Positions 15,001 through 26,788 of a stretch of 64,000 bases of DNA are shown here, in pieces. Below the pieces are notes generated by a model. That model saw nothing but the letters and a program-made list of their open reading frames with translations, ran no database searches and was not told the DNA's origin. Numbering within the stretch: the first letter of the stretch is position 1; every line of letters begins with the position of its first letter. A program made the position numbers and the translations under genes. This DNA is from Chrysomallon squamiferum (lineage: Eukaryota; Mollusca; Gastropoda; Neomphalida; Peltospiridae): positions 2,979,412 to 3,043,411 of the forward strand of contig CM022679.1 of the NCBI GenBank assembly GCA_012295275.1, read 5' to 3'.

Positions 15001-17048
15001 TCTGTCTGTGATGAGTAAGTGAGATGATTTAGTTAATTTGAGTGTTATTATTAATCCAAAGAAACTGTAGATTTATTTACAGACCTAGCTGTAGATAAAC
15101 AGAAACTTTTACTTGGTGATGAAACTAAACAGGAAACAATAAACAAAATGTTATGGTGTTATTTTTATCATTTACTATATTCACATCCTGTTTTGCAGTG
15201 CTTTGCAGGTGACTCTAACCTCGGTCTGTCAGTTAGAAAGTATCGACATTCGCCAGTTCACTGTAAAAGAGGTAAAAACAGGTAAAACGATGAATGTGAG
15301 TCATTTGAACTACACGACTTGGCCTGACCATGGAGTACCAGAAACAGCCATACCTCTGCTGCAGGTCAGCTTTGCTTTGTTCATGTTTGATGTGTTCATG
15401 GTTTTGTGACAAAGCTACATAGTATGAGCAGTTGTAGAAAGAGAATTAATCTAAATATTTTTATAATCGTTGCAAAAAGTCTAGAATTGGGGCACATTTT
15501 TAAACGTTGTGTATATGCAAATAATGCCATTAAATATCTTTATGTGCACATCAAATTAATGATTCAAACATTGGTAGATGTGTAAATGAGTATTTTTGTT
15601 TATTATTTGTTACTAATAGCAGTGATAATAGTAATAATAAGGAACAATAGCTGTTGAAAATTGATAAAAAAGAGAAAAAACCTCTACATAAAATATAATA
15701 AATAAGAACTTACTTATTATTACTAATAGTACAGATAAATATTAAGCACTGTTTAATACTAATAATAAAGGTAACATATTTGTTTTATTTCTAGTATATC
15801 AGACTGATACATGTGTTACACAGTGGTGGACCGATTGTTGTTCACTGCAGTGCTGGGATTGGTCGAACTGGAGCCCTTATCACCATAGATGTAGCTCTTT
15901 CTCACACAGAACACCACTTGGAGGTAATATTTTCATCATTTCACTCTTTCTTGACACAGTTCTTTCTCACACAGAACACCACTTGGAGGTAATATTTTCA
16001 TCATTTCACTCTTTCTTGACACAGTTCTTTCTCACACAGAACACCACTTGGAGGTAATATTTTCATCATTTCACTCTTTCTTGACAGTTCTTTCTCACAC
16101 AGAACACCACTTGGAGGTAATATTTTCATCATTTCACTCTTTCTTGACACAGTTCTTTCTCACACAGAACACCACTTGGAGGTAATATTTTCATCATTTC
16201 ACTCTTTCTTGACACAGTTCTTTCTCACACAAAACAGAACTTGGAGGTAATATTTAAATCATTTCACTCTTTCTTGACACAGTTCTTTCTCACACAAAAC
16301 AGAACTTGGAGGTAATATTTAAATCATTTCACTCTTTCTTGACACAGTTCTTTCTCACACAAAACAGAACTTGGAGGTAATATTTTAAATCATTTCACTC
16401 TTTCTTGACACAGTTCTTTCTCACACAAAACAAACTTGGAGGTAATATTTAAACCACTCTTTTTTTGAGTTCTTTTCTCACACAAAACAGAACTTGGAGG
16501 TAATATTTTCATCATTTCACTCTTTCTTGACACAGTTCTTTCTCACACAAAACAGAACTTGGAGGTAATATTTTCATCATTTCACTCTTTCTTGACACAG
16601 TTCTTTCTCACACAAAACATAACTTGGAGGTAATATTTTCATCATTTCACTTTTTTTTTTTAACATAATATTAGAAACAACATTTGTTAAATATTATGGA
16701 TTACTACTGTATATCTCTTTCACACACAGCACACCACCTTGAGGTAATATTATTATCCCCAAAACATTTTGAGATTTGTTATATACAAATGTTTCTAAAT
16801 ACATGGTGTCCTACTTATCTGAAGGTAAATGTGTTTGCTTTCTAACAGGTTTTATCTCTTTTCTTTCAGTACAACATTTTCGATATCGTTCATGACCTTC
16901 GCAAACAGAGACATGGAATGATTCAAACAAAGGTGAGATTTTTTAAATCAACTTTTTATAATTTAATTTATAATTTTTATTGTATTTAATTTTTGCAGTT
17001 ATTTTTCATTTCATATTTTTTATTTAAATTTAAAGAATGGTTTTTTTT

Positions 17049-17089
<41 letters not shown>

Positions 17090-17239
17090 CATTATTTTTT
17101 TTTTTTTTTTTTTTATTATTTAAAATTAAATACTTTTAAAAAAAGTTTTCTTTCTTGAAATGATGGTTTTATTTTGCAGGATCAGTATTTGTTTTGTTAC
17201 ACTGCCATCATGGAGGCACTTCTCAGTCAGACCGGCTGA
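3..17239 (+). CDS. PTPN13: Non-receptor tyrosine phosphatase, PTPN13/PTP-BL type (3' part, 26 exons)
   Basis: Large cytoplasmic scaffold phosphatase (KIND-FERM-five PDZ-PTP in the family); the KIND and most of the FERM domain lie before the window. Exons: 3-71, 431-500, 971-1050, 1732-1778, 2720-2871, 3673-3735, 4015-4626, 5063-5168, 5839-5932, 6287-6347, 6950-7222, 7430-7644, 8005-8097, 8343-9086, 9675-9830, 10077-10262, 10472-10705, 11241-11408, 12265-12356, 13143-13674, 14274-14364, 14753-15014, 15199-15364, 15795-15923, 16870-16932, 17180-17239 (stop TGA). All junctions are GT...AG and the phases join into one frame of 1605 codons plus stop, close to the roughly 1600 residues that follow FERM in the human protein. 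The first two exons read like the C-terminal helix of FERM lobe F3 (YLQK joined to FSTTQHRFQMRMR). Five PDZ domains followed by one PTP domain identify PTPN13 rather than PTPN3/4. Several introns have tandem repeats abutting the splice site. The exon model is by eye. Confidence 0.93.
244..430 (+). repeat. ~60-bp tandem repeat (3 copies) ending on the 3' splice site at 430
   Basis: The unit starts at ttggagattttataaa and ends with (a)ggggaaggtatcagcta. Three diverged copies are seen, and the last one ends aggggaagatatctgctgcag, directly on the exon that starts at 431. In the two upstream copies the last bases read ctatt instead of tgcag, so they lack the AG. Confidence 0.7.
650..975 (+). repeat. 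Decayed repeats of an acceptor-like string
   Basis: The string ttttagtttcagaaaatga at the true acceptor (exon 971-1050) recurs upstream at about 652 (tagtttcagaaaatgagg), 832 (gatttcagatgatgaa), 868 (tagtttctgataaag), 901 (tttcagatgagatc) and 925 (tagtttgagataat). Spacing is irregular and the copies are diverged, so this is weaker than the other splice-site repeats in the gene. Confidence 0.5.
4083..4349 (+). other. PTPN13: PDZ domain 1 of the PTPN13-like protein
   Basis: Coded within the single large exon 4015-4626. It has the carboxylate-binding loop GIGLTIVGGE, then DLGIFIKTLTPGGPAD, the turn GRIKPGDRLLAINGRSLEG and the alpha-2 helix HNEAVQYIR. The LDLGIF...PGGPAD pattern matches PDZ1 of vertebrate PTPN13 closely, which anchors the domain order. 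A serine-rich and acidic linker follows in the same exon. Confidence 0.92.
5876..7060 (+). other. PTPN13: PDZ domain 2 (split over three exons)
   Basis: Coded by exons 5839-5932, 6287-6347 and 6950-7222. The segments LLEVTLEKHNDDLGFTIE, GGDIYVKSV and QPGDRIVAVGNVLFENIRLSEA form a PDZ fold with LGF as the ligand loop. NG of the usual VNG is replaced by VGN, so this is one of the more divergent copies. A polar linker of about 55 residues follows in the third exon. Confidence 0.8.
7436..8066 (+). other. PTPN13: PDZ domain 3 (two exons)
   Basis: Coded by exons 7430-7644 and 8005-8097. Key parts are IYEVELIKNSSGLGFSIQGG, an extended beta-2/beta-3 loop, IKRIFFVGPAAQSGKMRVGD, VDGQAV and the end LMMCRP. 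The long loop, the AAQSGKM...GD turn and the CRP ending match PDZ3 of vertebrate PTPN13 as I remember it. Confidence 0.88.
8343..9086 (+). other. PTPN13: Long acidic, probably disordered linker exon between PDZ3 and PDZ4
   Basis: One exon of 744 nt (248 codons) with no recognisable fold, rich in Ser, Thr, Glu, Asp and Lys. It contains low-complexity near-repeats (GIKDSGVKDAEVK). Vertebrate PTPN13 also has a long unstructured spacer between PDZ3 and PDZ4, so position and composition fit. It is preceded by a strong polypyrimidine tract and followed by GTAAAA. Confidence 0.85.
9510..9690 (+). repeat. ~33-bp tandem repeat carrying repeated 3' splice sites
   Basis: Five to six copies of a unit of the form actcacactgttactgttt followed by acaggagtt. 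The last copy supplies the real acceptor before GAG TTG GAA (exon start 9675). Earlier copies at about 9540, 9580 and 9610 keep ACAG/GAGTT or ACGG/GAGTT and are potential cryptic acceptors. The first copy even repeats the exon-like string gagttagaagtaa. Confidence 0.8.
9675..10169 (+). other. PTPN13: PDZ domain 4 (two exons)
   Basis: Coded by exons 9675-9830 and 10077-10262. Features: ELEVTLCKSETGGLGFTV, GCYIKAIV, SDGRLRPGDKLIRVNGQDVTNMNHFEAV, VTIRVQRG. The motif DVTNM with the GCY strand is characteristic of PTPN13 PDZ4. A basic and serine-rich tail follows. The 3' splice site of the first exon lies at the end of a ~33-bp tandem repeat (9510-9690). Confidence 0.9.
10702..10990 (+). repeat. 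~53-bp tandem repeat starting on the 5' splice site at 10706
   Basis: The unit runs from aggtaatactgttctgtttg through tgagaaggttgaaagttaac to atacaagac. Four to five copies of decreasing quality follow the donor CCAGAG/gtaata. Each renews an AGGTARTACTG string resembling the real 5' splice site. Confidence 0.75.
11247..12356 (+). other. PTPN13: PDZ domain 5 (two exons)
   Basis: Coded by exons 11241-11408 and 12265-12356. Features: [66 protein letters not shown]. The intron splits the domain just before VNG, the same position as in PDZ4 here, which suggests domain duplication. The next exon (13143-13674) is an acidic Ser/Asp-rich linker to the phosphatase domain and carries an internal duplication, DSHSVDSQ / DSHNVDSQ. 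Confidence 0.9.
14340..17236 (+). other. PTPN13: Catalytic PTP domain (seven exons)
   Basis: Hydrolyses phosphotyrosine. Visible motifs in order: NRYRNVLPYD and GYINASHIK (substrate recognition loop, residues split over exons 14274-14364 and 14753-15014), YIACQGPL, DFWKMIWQQ, TTWPDHGVPE (WPD loop with the general acid Asp, exon 15199-15364), HCSAGIGRTGA (P-loop with nucleophilic Cys and Arg, exon 15795-15923), RHGMIQTKDQYLFCY (Q-loop, last two exons). All catalytic residues are present, so the enzyme is predicted active. The reading ends shortly after the fold (LLSQTG stop), as expected for this family. Confidence 0.96.
15890..16640 (+). repeat. 65-bp minisatellite: 12 copies of the end of the catalytic exon plus its 5' splice site
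   Basis: The unit contains ttctttctcacacagaacac, cacttggag and gtaatattttcatcatttc. The first copy overlaps the end of exon 15795-15923 (LSHTEHHLE). About eleven more copies fill the intron with the same AG/GTAATAT donor. Period checked from gag at 15921 to gag at 15986. Copies fall into two subtypes (agaacacc versus aaaacagaa). A decayed copy near 16730 carries cacaccaccttgaggtaat. Confidence 0.92.
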
Positions 17240-20200
17240 GTGGACGAAGAAACAAAACCTACAAACATATATTTACTGTTTACAAAACACCCGTCCTTGA
17301 AGTTTTGTAAATACAGTATACAGAAATCCACAACATCTAATCCACATACACAACATTCACTGAAATCCAGAATATGCAAATGTATGTGTGATGTGATAAT
17401 TAAATACATATATTATCAAATTTTTATGCAGTATATGTTGGCATGGAAGCCTGTTAATATGCAAACATAAGTTAGTTTATGTTAATGTCCATCCAGTTTT
17501 CTGAAAAAGTAGTTCTGACTTTGAAATCCATCCATTTTACCAAAGAACCGTCCATTTGCATTATTATATAACCATATCTTACATACATACATATCTAAGT
17601 GTGTGTACATATATATATATAATGTGAGGTGATCCGTAGGTAAAAGAAAACAAATAAATGTTAGTTGTTGCAATCCTCAGATAGACAGATGTTTTTTAGA
17701 TGACACATGCTTGTCATTAAAAGTTCAGCATTAGTTTATAAGTGCTAGTTTCAGACTGTTGAACAAAATAAAAAATATATATATATATATGTACATATAC
17801 ATTATACATACACACATACATCCTAGTGGTATAGACATTTAGCCATCTTTCATATATATATATAGATATATATATATATCTATATATATATATATATATA
17901 CACATACATACACAGACACACATACATGTATGGTCTTATTTATTTTTTTATTTTATTCCCATTATATTTATCATACATAAGTCTAGTAGTTTTAGTATAT
18001 TATTTATTACTGAAAGATCATGAACTTATAAGTAAAATGATCTAGTTGTCATTTCAGTGTTTTCTGATATGCTAATTTAACCATGCCAAAATATTTTTTG
18101 ATAGATAGGAAAACATAATGTTATTGGATAATACTGTTTAGAAACGGTGATAGTTCAGGAGAATGTTTTAATGTATGTAGTGTGGTAAAACAGAAACAAG
18201 CTTTAAATTGGTTTATAAAGATTAAACATGTCTTATTGTCTTGTGCCATAGATCAACTAAAAGATCAAAATACAGAACAAACATTAAGGAAATTCATTTT
18301 AAATACTGTGTTTTTTTATACATTTATTTATATCTATCTTTAGTTTATGTTTTTTAAATTTCCATTCATTTCCAATAATTTCATTCATGTGAGTTTGTTT
18401 ACAGAGTTTCTTTTTCTGTCTATTTATTTATTAATTATTATTATTGCCCTTTTTTTTATATTTAAAAAAAAAAAAAAAAAAAAAAAATTAAAAAAAATGG
18501 ACTGTTCTTTCAAAGCATAACATTGTGTTTAGTTTCAAAAGAGTATTTATGAAATTCTCCAAACTATGTTAGTCTACCACATCACTACATTGTCACAAAG
18601 TGAATCATCTCATTATATTCATCTTTTAAACAAATTTTGAAAACTTTACCAACTGTAAATTGTTAGGAACTGTTTTTATGTTAACATTTTATAGATGTTA
18701 CAATATAATCCTTTCATAAGAAATATTCTTTTATCTCAATCATAAACAATTTAACATAATTTTTTTTCTCTCAATTTGAAGCATTCTTGAAGAATAAATA
18801 ATTTATACATTAACAAACAATAGCACTTTTTTTTTTTTTTAATTTTATTTTAAACACTTTGGTTATCATTTTCTTTAATTAGTTAGATATTTAAAATATA
18901 TCTTACTTAAAATGTGATGATACAATTTTGTTACATACTTATTTTTATGTTAGAATAAAACTTGGTTTTCACTGCAGAAGATTATATCTAACATTAATAA
19001 TTATAGAGAACAAAATAACATTTCAATTTTTTGCTATTGCTTTTAAGGATATTAAAAAGTAAATATTATTATTATTGTTGTTTAATGTGGTTAATACAAA
19101 TGATATACTTCACAAAATATGAAAAGACCACAAATAATTTTTGTATCTCTTCAGTATTCTGAATCTTTATATTTTATAAAACATTTTGTATTATATCCAT
19201 TTTATTTTTTAACCTTTTTCAATATCCAGTATTTCCTTACTATTATTAATGTACTTTAACATTTTATTTTAAAATAGTTCTTCAAAGGTTTTTCTTAACT
19301 TTGAAATGATATTATATTTACTTATTTACTTTGTGCAATATATAAACTTTGTTTCAAGTGAATACTTGACTATGACAATAACTGTTTCTAAACTTTTAAC
19401 AAATTAATTAGAATAATACTTGATATTAATCAACCTGATTAAGATAATAGTCCATTTTGGGTTTCCAGAACTGTAATATAGTTTTGATTTGATCAGTGAT
19501 CATAAAAGTGACTGATTAATACTTATAATACTGATAAACAGTGAAAAACCATACACCTCAATCTACAGATATCAAGGGTATTTTGGGGTGGATTTTATTT
19601 TTTATTTTTTTTAAGTCCTTATGACTGGAGGAGATTATTTATACCACTCTTCTAACATTTACAAAACTAACTAAATAAAATAAAATGAAAATTATTTTAA
19701 AAAACCAAAAAACATTCCTGAACATAATAAGATATTTTATTTAGACATATAAAAATAAATAATAATTAATAATAAAAAATCAGAGTGATTACTTAGTTTA
19801 TCTTTAATATCTAAAAAATAAATAAATAAGTAAAATAAAATAAAATATAAATAATGACTGATACTGTTTTGGAGTAAAATTATTTACCCAAGTCATGGAA
19901 ATAGGTTAGTGTTATTAGGAGGTTATCATATTCAAGTATTCCTATTAAAATACTGAAGTAGCATTTGTAAAATTTCTGTGATAAGTTTTTTCTTCTAGTC
20001 TTTTCATTTTAATGAACTTGTATGCTTAGTGTATACAGATCTGACAGATATCTCATTTTTTAATGTCATAATAATACAGGCATAATATTTGTATTACAAA
20101 ATACTAAATCAGAATTAGGATATATTGTTACAGTTTGATATTTCTGTATTTTATAGAACTGAAATACCTTTTAAAATAATAATAATAAAATTATTAGCAT

Positions 20201-22100
20201 TTATAATGATAACAAAATTAGTTGTAGTGTGCTTATATGTTGCTTAACAATTCTCATTTTATATGTATTAAAAATTATCTTAAAAGATGTTAAAAATGAA
20301 GTCAATACTAGTGAATAAATTAAAATAATATTCAGATCATAATTAACAGCCATATTATCAAAGAAAAGGCATTAAACCTATCATCTTGTACATAATTTCA
20401 TAATAGTCAAATTGTATTTATTTTGTAGGGCTTTGGTTTATTTAACAGTTTCAGTTTTAGAGGAAGACAACAGTGGAATTTTATATACATTCATACGTAC
20501 ATAGTTTTGAATAAAATATTAAAGATTTTTTTTTTTTTTTTTTTTTATTAAATATGTTTTAGATGGCAATATATACTGAAAAAGAAGTTTTCAGTATATA
20601 TTTATCAAAAACCAAATATAAATTTCATCACATGATTTAAAAAATGAAAATATATATAAACAAATAAAAAGACATTACTAAAAAGAAAAACAAAAAAACA
20701 ACAAAAAAACAACAACAAAAAAAAAAACATAAAAAAAGAGGTAGAGAGAAAAGAAAGAAATTGGTTGGAAAGGAATGTTTTGGATATGTACCAAAAAAAA
20801 AAAAAATCTATAAATTTTATAAATTATATTTACTTTAATAATACACAGTAATCAAAATTAATTTTCTTTTCTTCTATTTAATGATTACTGTCACAATTTG
20901 AGCACAATATGCTTATGCCAAAATTTCTAAGATAATTACATATTCACATATACATATATTTACAAAGTGTTTTGGTTTCTTGTAATGGTTTTTATGTTTT
21001 TATATCCCATATACATAATATTCTCATTTAATATACTTCCTGTTTCTTATGTAATAAACATAATATTTCAAATATGATATTCATAATGTTAATATACTTG
21101 ATATTTCAGATACAAAATATTTACTGGGAGAAATAATAACAAGGTTTAAAGTGTATTTACTGATTATTTTGTCATCCTATTTACTGTCAAGAGTAAAAAG
21201 AGAAATAAACAAATTAAAATAAACGTGTTATTGACAATTTTGTTTTCAAATGTTTGAGGTTCTGTGTCTGCATGTTAGTTCATATATATATATATATATA
21301 TATGTATTCCCCTAAGCTATGAATATTGGATGCAGTTTTAAAACGTCTATTATGAGATTATATACAGTACTAAATGCTTCCCAAACACTTTCTAAAGACA
21401 CTCTTACTCATTAATTAAGTAATAATGTAGTAATATTGCATGCAGTTATGTATTTCACTAATGTAGTAATGATAATGTAAACACATTTTAATTTTGTACT
21501 GAAACAATATTTTAATCAGAAAGAAACGTAAGTACAGGAGGATTAGCATAGTTACCCATACAGTATTACTTTAGAAAGTCATTTTTGTCATAACAACATT
21601 TGTATTAAAAGTGGAACAAATTTAAAGGCAAACAGACAGATAAATACAGTACGCACAGTTCAGGTAATAATAATACAATTCAGTAATAATATGCAATTAA
21701 AAACATTATTAATACACGGTCACAAAAAATATGCACTGTACATACAGTGTATGCATTTATAAAAAAATACGTACTGTATTGCAATAATAATTGAAAAAAT
21801 TTGATATTGTTTGTGCGGTTTTACCGAGCATTTGTTTTTATGATGTTATGACCTTTTAGCCTGGTATACCAGCATACGATGCGATAGGGTTAAGAGCCTA
21901 ACCCGCGAATATGGGGGCGCGAATGGGGACGAACAGGTGAGGGTATACTGTATATATATATTTATTTCAGTTACCTGTCAGAAGTTTATTAAATTTTTGT
22001 GTACTTATTGGTAGGTGCTGATACTGAAACATCCATGTCATAATGGGTGGGGTTTTTGTTGTTATTGTTCTTCTTCTTCTTCTTATCATCATAATCATCA

Positions 22101-22150
<50 letters not shown>

Positions 22151-22550
22151 GTTAACTGAATTTAATTGTAAATAACTGCATCATATTTGGTACAATATTT
22201 CAAGATAAAAGTATTAAAATAGACACTCATGATAATTCTCCTACAGAAGATTAATAGTATATTATGTGACTAAAAATCATGCAAGCAGTTTTATAAAAGG
22301 AATATAGATGTATATTTTTTCGCAAAACTAATTAACTCATAAATGTATAAATGATGTTTAACAAATGATAGAACATTGAGGATTATGTAGCTGATTTAAT
22401 GTATTACTACAATTTACACTTTGTGTCTATACGCAAAGTTACAACCATTTTCCTAAATTTACTGTTTTGTGTTTTTGTCTTAAAGTAATTGTTCCAAAAT
22501 AATTGCAATCAGAATTGAATTGATACATTTTATGTAAAATAAAATATGAT
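17240..22550. other. 3' UTR of the phosphatase gene and AT-rich intergenic DNA
   Basis: I see no coding exon here. The stretch holds a poly(T) run at 17041-17114 (in the last intron), TA/CATA microsatellites at 17590-17620 and 17780-17900, a poly(A) run at 18464-18487, a poly(T) run near 20527 and (CTT)n/(ATT)n at 22070-22151. Several AATAAA strings occur (for example 18954-18959). In DNA this AT-rich I cannot choose the real poly(A) signal. Confidence 0.6.
21650..21951. mobile_element. Possible pogo/Tigger-like MITE remnant
   Basis: A GC-richer patch (21870-21951) in very AT-rich DNA. Read on the minus strand it begins cagtataccctcacctgttc and continues with cgcgcccccatattcgcggg. This resembles the CAGT...CCCTC...CGCGG terminal repeats of pogo/Tigger elements, and it abuts TA. 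A weak partner end may be tacagtacgcacagtt near 21650. No transposase is seen and the left end is uncertain. Confidence 0.35.
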
Positions 22551-24940
22551 CATTCCATCCCTTGACATAATACAACAATTTTTTCTTTGAGTTATTTCCC
22601 TTATACCATTATTGTTACTATTATTATTATTTATTATTTGGTGCTTATGGACTTTCTTCTTTTTCTTTACTGTTTTATTGATGGGGATTTATCATTTGAT
22701 TTTTAGTGTTGGTAATTTTGTGTGACTCTGGCTTTATTTATTTATTTATTATTAATGCCTTATTGGATGAACAGAAATTCTCAGTGTTATGTTTTGCTTG
22801 TCACACTTCCTCAAGCTTTGTTGTTTATTTTATTTCATGATTTTTGTTTTATGTTCTGTACCTTAGGTGAACAGTCCCCCAGAAACACATTTTCAAGTAT
22901 GAGTTCCTGTATTAGCCACTCTGAGGTGGGGGTATCATCACTCACCAGGTGACTCACTGTTGCTGCATTTAAGGTACAAATTATAAAAAAATAATGGTGA
23001 GGAATTATTTTAAAAAATTAATTAATTAATTAAAAAATAAAAATAAATTAATTAAAAAATGAAAATTATTAAAAAATAAAAATAAAAAATAAAAATAAAT
23101 GAATTAAAAAATAATAAATAATAAAAAAATATAAATAAATTTTAAAATTTAAAAATTAAAAATAAATAAATGAATAAATAATAATAATAATAAGTAAATA
23201 TTTAGGAAAAAAAAAAAAGATTAAAGTTTTCAGAAACAAAATAAAAAATACCAAATAAAATAAAAATAAATAAATAAATTTTTTTTTTTTTTTTAAAAGG
23301 ACAGAAAAAGTTATGTGAAGGAGATGTTTGTATGCAGGAAAATGGCATCTCTTTAATCTTTCTTCTTCTTGGTCTTCTTTCCTCCATGTAGGGTGTATTC
23401 ATGTTGAATGCATGTTGCAGAAGAAAATAAATAAATAAATAGATAAACAAAGTAAAGTAAAGTAAAGTAAAAAAGTAATAAAACAAAGTAAAGTAAAGTA
23501 AAATAAAAAAAAAATAAAAAAAATGTATAATAAAATAAAAAAAAATTAAAATTAAAAAAAAATAAAATAAAAAAAAAAAAAAAAAAAATAAATAAATAAA
23601 TAAAATAAATAAATAAATAAAAGGACAGAAAAAGATGTGTGAAGAAGATGTTTGTATGCAGGAAAATGACAGTGGATCTTCTCTCTTGACTCTTTTTTTA
23701 TTCTTGGTCTTTCTTCCATGTAATGTCTATTTGTGTTGTATGCATGTTGCAGAATAAAATAATAAACAAAATATATAAAAATAAAAATAACTAAATAAAT
23801 GAAATAAAAAAAAGAAAGAATTAGAATAAAATAAAATAAAATAAAATAAAATAAAATAAAACAATAATGAAATAAAAATAAATAAATAAATAAAATAAAA
23901 CAAATAAATATAAAAGGACAGAGAAAGATGTTTGAAGAAGATGTTTGTATGCAGGAAAATGAATGTGGATTCTTCCATCTCTTGACTTTTCTTTCTTTTT
24001 CTTGGTCTACTTTCTTCCATGTAGGACGTATTCGTGTAGTATGCGTCATGCGGAAGGATAGAAAATGAAAATGAAAAAATAACTAAACAAAATTTAAATA
24101 TCAAAATAATAATAATAATAATAACAATAATAACAATAATAACAATAATAATAAATTAATTAATTAATAATTAAACGAAAAAGAATTTAAAAAATGAAAA
24201 GAAATTTAGAAGCGTAGGCCGAAATGATTTTTAAAAATTACCAAAAATTTGAACGCTGATTTAGACGGTTCGCCAAAATAATGAAGATCGGAATCTATAT
24301 TTTCAGAAACCATGCCGAAATCAAATTTTAATTTCCGATCGAGAACCTCATGCAGCTCAGATTTAGTTTCTGAAAGTCACAATTGGTTACCACTGACGAC
24401 ATTATTTATAAACATTGTAAAGCGGACGTCACGGAGAACGCAAGAGGAGTTTGACGTCAGCTTTTTAAAATGACACTAGGCTGTGTTTCTTTTTAATGAA
24501 ATTATTTTAATTTAAAATTTGTTATAATATTTTACTTGAAAAGCCGGATAAAATATTTGGCAAGCAACTTCTAATTTCAGTTTATTACTTTAATACGTCA
24601 GGAAAATGGATGTGTAACTTATAATTTCATAAATTTAAAGTATCGAAAACGGTTTTCACATTAAATGTTACATTTAATTACCGTTTTGATATAGCTTTTA
24701 ATACATTATTTTTATATTTGCTGTTTAATAATAAATTAAAATTGCAGCTACCAAATGTGTAAGAAATAAGATACCTCAAAACTTCATAATTACAAAATTA
24801 TTTCATTTCTTAACCAATTGTCTTGAACATGGCGTTCGATTTGTTCGTGACGTTTCCTCTGCTACTTTCGTCGATTTACGGTTATTTGGCTCGGACATTC
24901 TCGGGTATTGTCGGATTTGTATCGGAAAACGTGATTCAGG
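22550..24940 (+). repeat. Left arm of a large inverted repeat
   Basis: This arm is matched in reverse complement by 30000-32620. Correspondences found by eye: 22840-23003 with 32101-32270 (nearly identical over about 135 bp), 24205-24490 with 30460-30770 (roughly 80%), and 24830-24935 with 30010-30115 (lower). Between them lie three ~130-bp modules separated by (AAAT)n and similar tracts. The outer limit is blurred, with patchy similarity out to about 22560. Confidence 0.85.
23298..24060 (-). repeat. Three ~130-bp modules in the left arm
   Basis: Copies at 23298-23425, 23621-23755 and 23913-24060. Read on the minus strand, each starts with tctgcaacatgcattcaac or a variant, has a purine-rich middle (gaagaccaagaagaagaaag), and ends with cctgcatacaaacatct and ctttttctgtcctttt. 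Copies are separated by (ATTT)n/(TTTTA)n tracts. Short open frames run through them (LQHAFNMNTPYMEERRPRRR), but they pass into microsatellite and look non-coding. Confidence 0.85.
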
Positions 24941-25185
24941 CACAGTTTATTATTTATTTGTTTTCTTCTTCTTTAATTTTATTTATTTACTTATTTATTA
25001 TTATTATTAATAATAATATTATTATTTATTTATTTATTTATTATTATTATTTATTATTTATTATTATTATTTATTATTATTATTTGTACTGCTTTATTTA
25101 ACTGTCCTCTTTTATTGAACTACTTTGATAAGGTTGACGGTATACATCACTCATTTTAATCATGTACCCACTACGGTGAATATAT

Positions 25186-25250
<65 letters not shown>

Positions 25251-26727
25251 TTATATATATATATATTTTCTTTATTTTTTGATAACATCCTGCTGTGATG
25301 CAGTGGAAATACATTTTATATTTGAAATTTCTTAATAAGAATGAGCCATTTTTGTAAGTCAAGCACAAGAATTTAGAAATATTTTAAAGTTACCCAAGTA
25401 AGTTGATCTTTACAATTTTGATTTATCTTGGATGGACTGATGCTTAAATAAGTCTTGATGCTTGACTGTTGGATGCATCAGTTAATTAATATTTGTTTTC
25501 CAATCTTTTGCCGCGCGCACGCACGCACACACACACAGACACAGACAGAACTTTGCTGCTATACTGCCGGCATTTTCTATTAGCAGCGAGCAATCCTTTT
25601 TCTGAAGCTTTTTGAGGCAACTCTGGTCAGTAAAGAATGAAAATGTATAATTTACAAAGATTAAGTAATGATTAAACTGATAAATGAATATGTATATTAA
25701 ATAATAGAGATTTTATATTGTGTATTATTAATTGTACATGACAAGAAAACGTCTGAAGCAAACTAATTATATTAAATAAAACAAACACTTGTAAACTATA
25801 TACCTTACTTTGGTCAAATAAGGACATTACAGACATAAACATCTAAATATTTACTTATTATTTTTTTTTTTTTTTCTTCCTTTCATTTTTTTTTTTTTTT
25901 TTTTTTTTATTTGGGTATTAAGTATTAGCAATACAAACATGCCATTATAATTTTGTTTTGCTTTATAAATATATATATATATATATATATATAGTCGTAT
26001 ATAGGTTATCAAAAGATTATGTTGGGGATGATTTCGTAACACCCACATCATAGATTTTGAAAACGTTTATATAGATATTTTTATTTAGAAAGTTGTTGTT
26101 TGTTCTTTATTTGTAAGGTCAAATTCCATTTTCAAAAATGATTGTTATGTATAGAAATAAGTTATTTATTCTTGTTCATTGGTTGGTTTCTTTCTTTCCT
26201 TTTTAGCTCTGATACAGAAAGGAATAAGAAAGAATAATTTTGATTCAGAAGACGTGTTTTCTTTATAGCAAAGTTTCTTCTTCCTTTCTATCTCATATCT
26301 GTTGTCACTACAGGCGTCTTTCAAAAGTGATGACATTGCATAAAAAAAAAATAATAATAATAATAAAAAAAAAAAAAAAAAAATCAAAAAAAAATCTTAT
26401 GACGTCAGACTCCCAGTTTCGAACAGTGATCTAGAACCTTCTTTCTGCGTCAGACGTACAAATTTCATTCTTTGGCCGTTTTATTTTATTTTATTTTAGT
26501 TTAGTTTAGTTCTAGTATTGGTTTTATTTTCAGCTGAGTGAATATTTTCTACGACGTTGGGAGTTCAGTCCACATAGGTAATTATTAATGATTTATAAAT
26601 GATTACAATATTGTAGTAGAGTTACGGAATTTTATAATTTATCTGAATTTTGTTCTTTCGTTTCGAAGTAAAAAATTTTTTTTCACATTCATGGGAGACT
26701 GGTAGTTTTTGTGAGGTTTTTATTTTC

Positions 26728-26788
<61 letters not shown>

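Noticed and set aside
15924-16640. CRISPR-like regular repeats
   Set aside because: The 65-bp units are head-to-tail copies without unique spacers in a eukaryotic intron.
23202-24104. Overlapping minus-strand frames of 94-165 codons
   Set aside because: They read through the 130-bp modules into (ATTT)n tracts (FILFYFILFYF). The module copies do not share one conserved frame.
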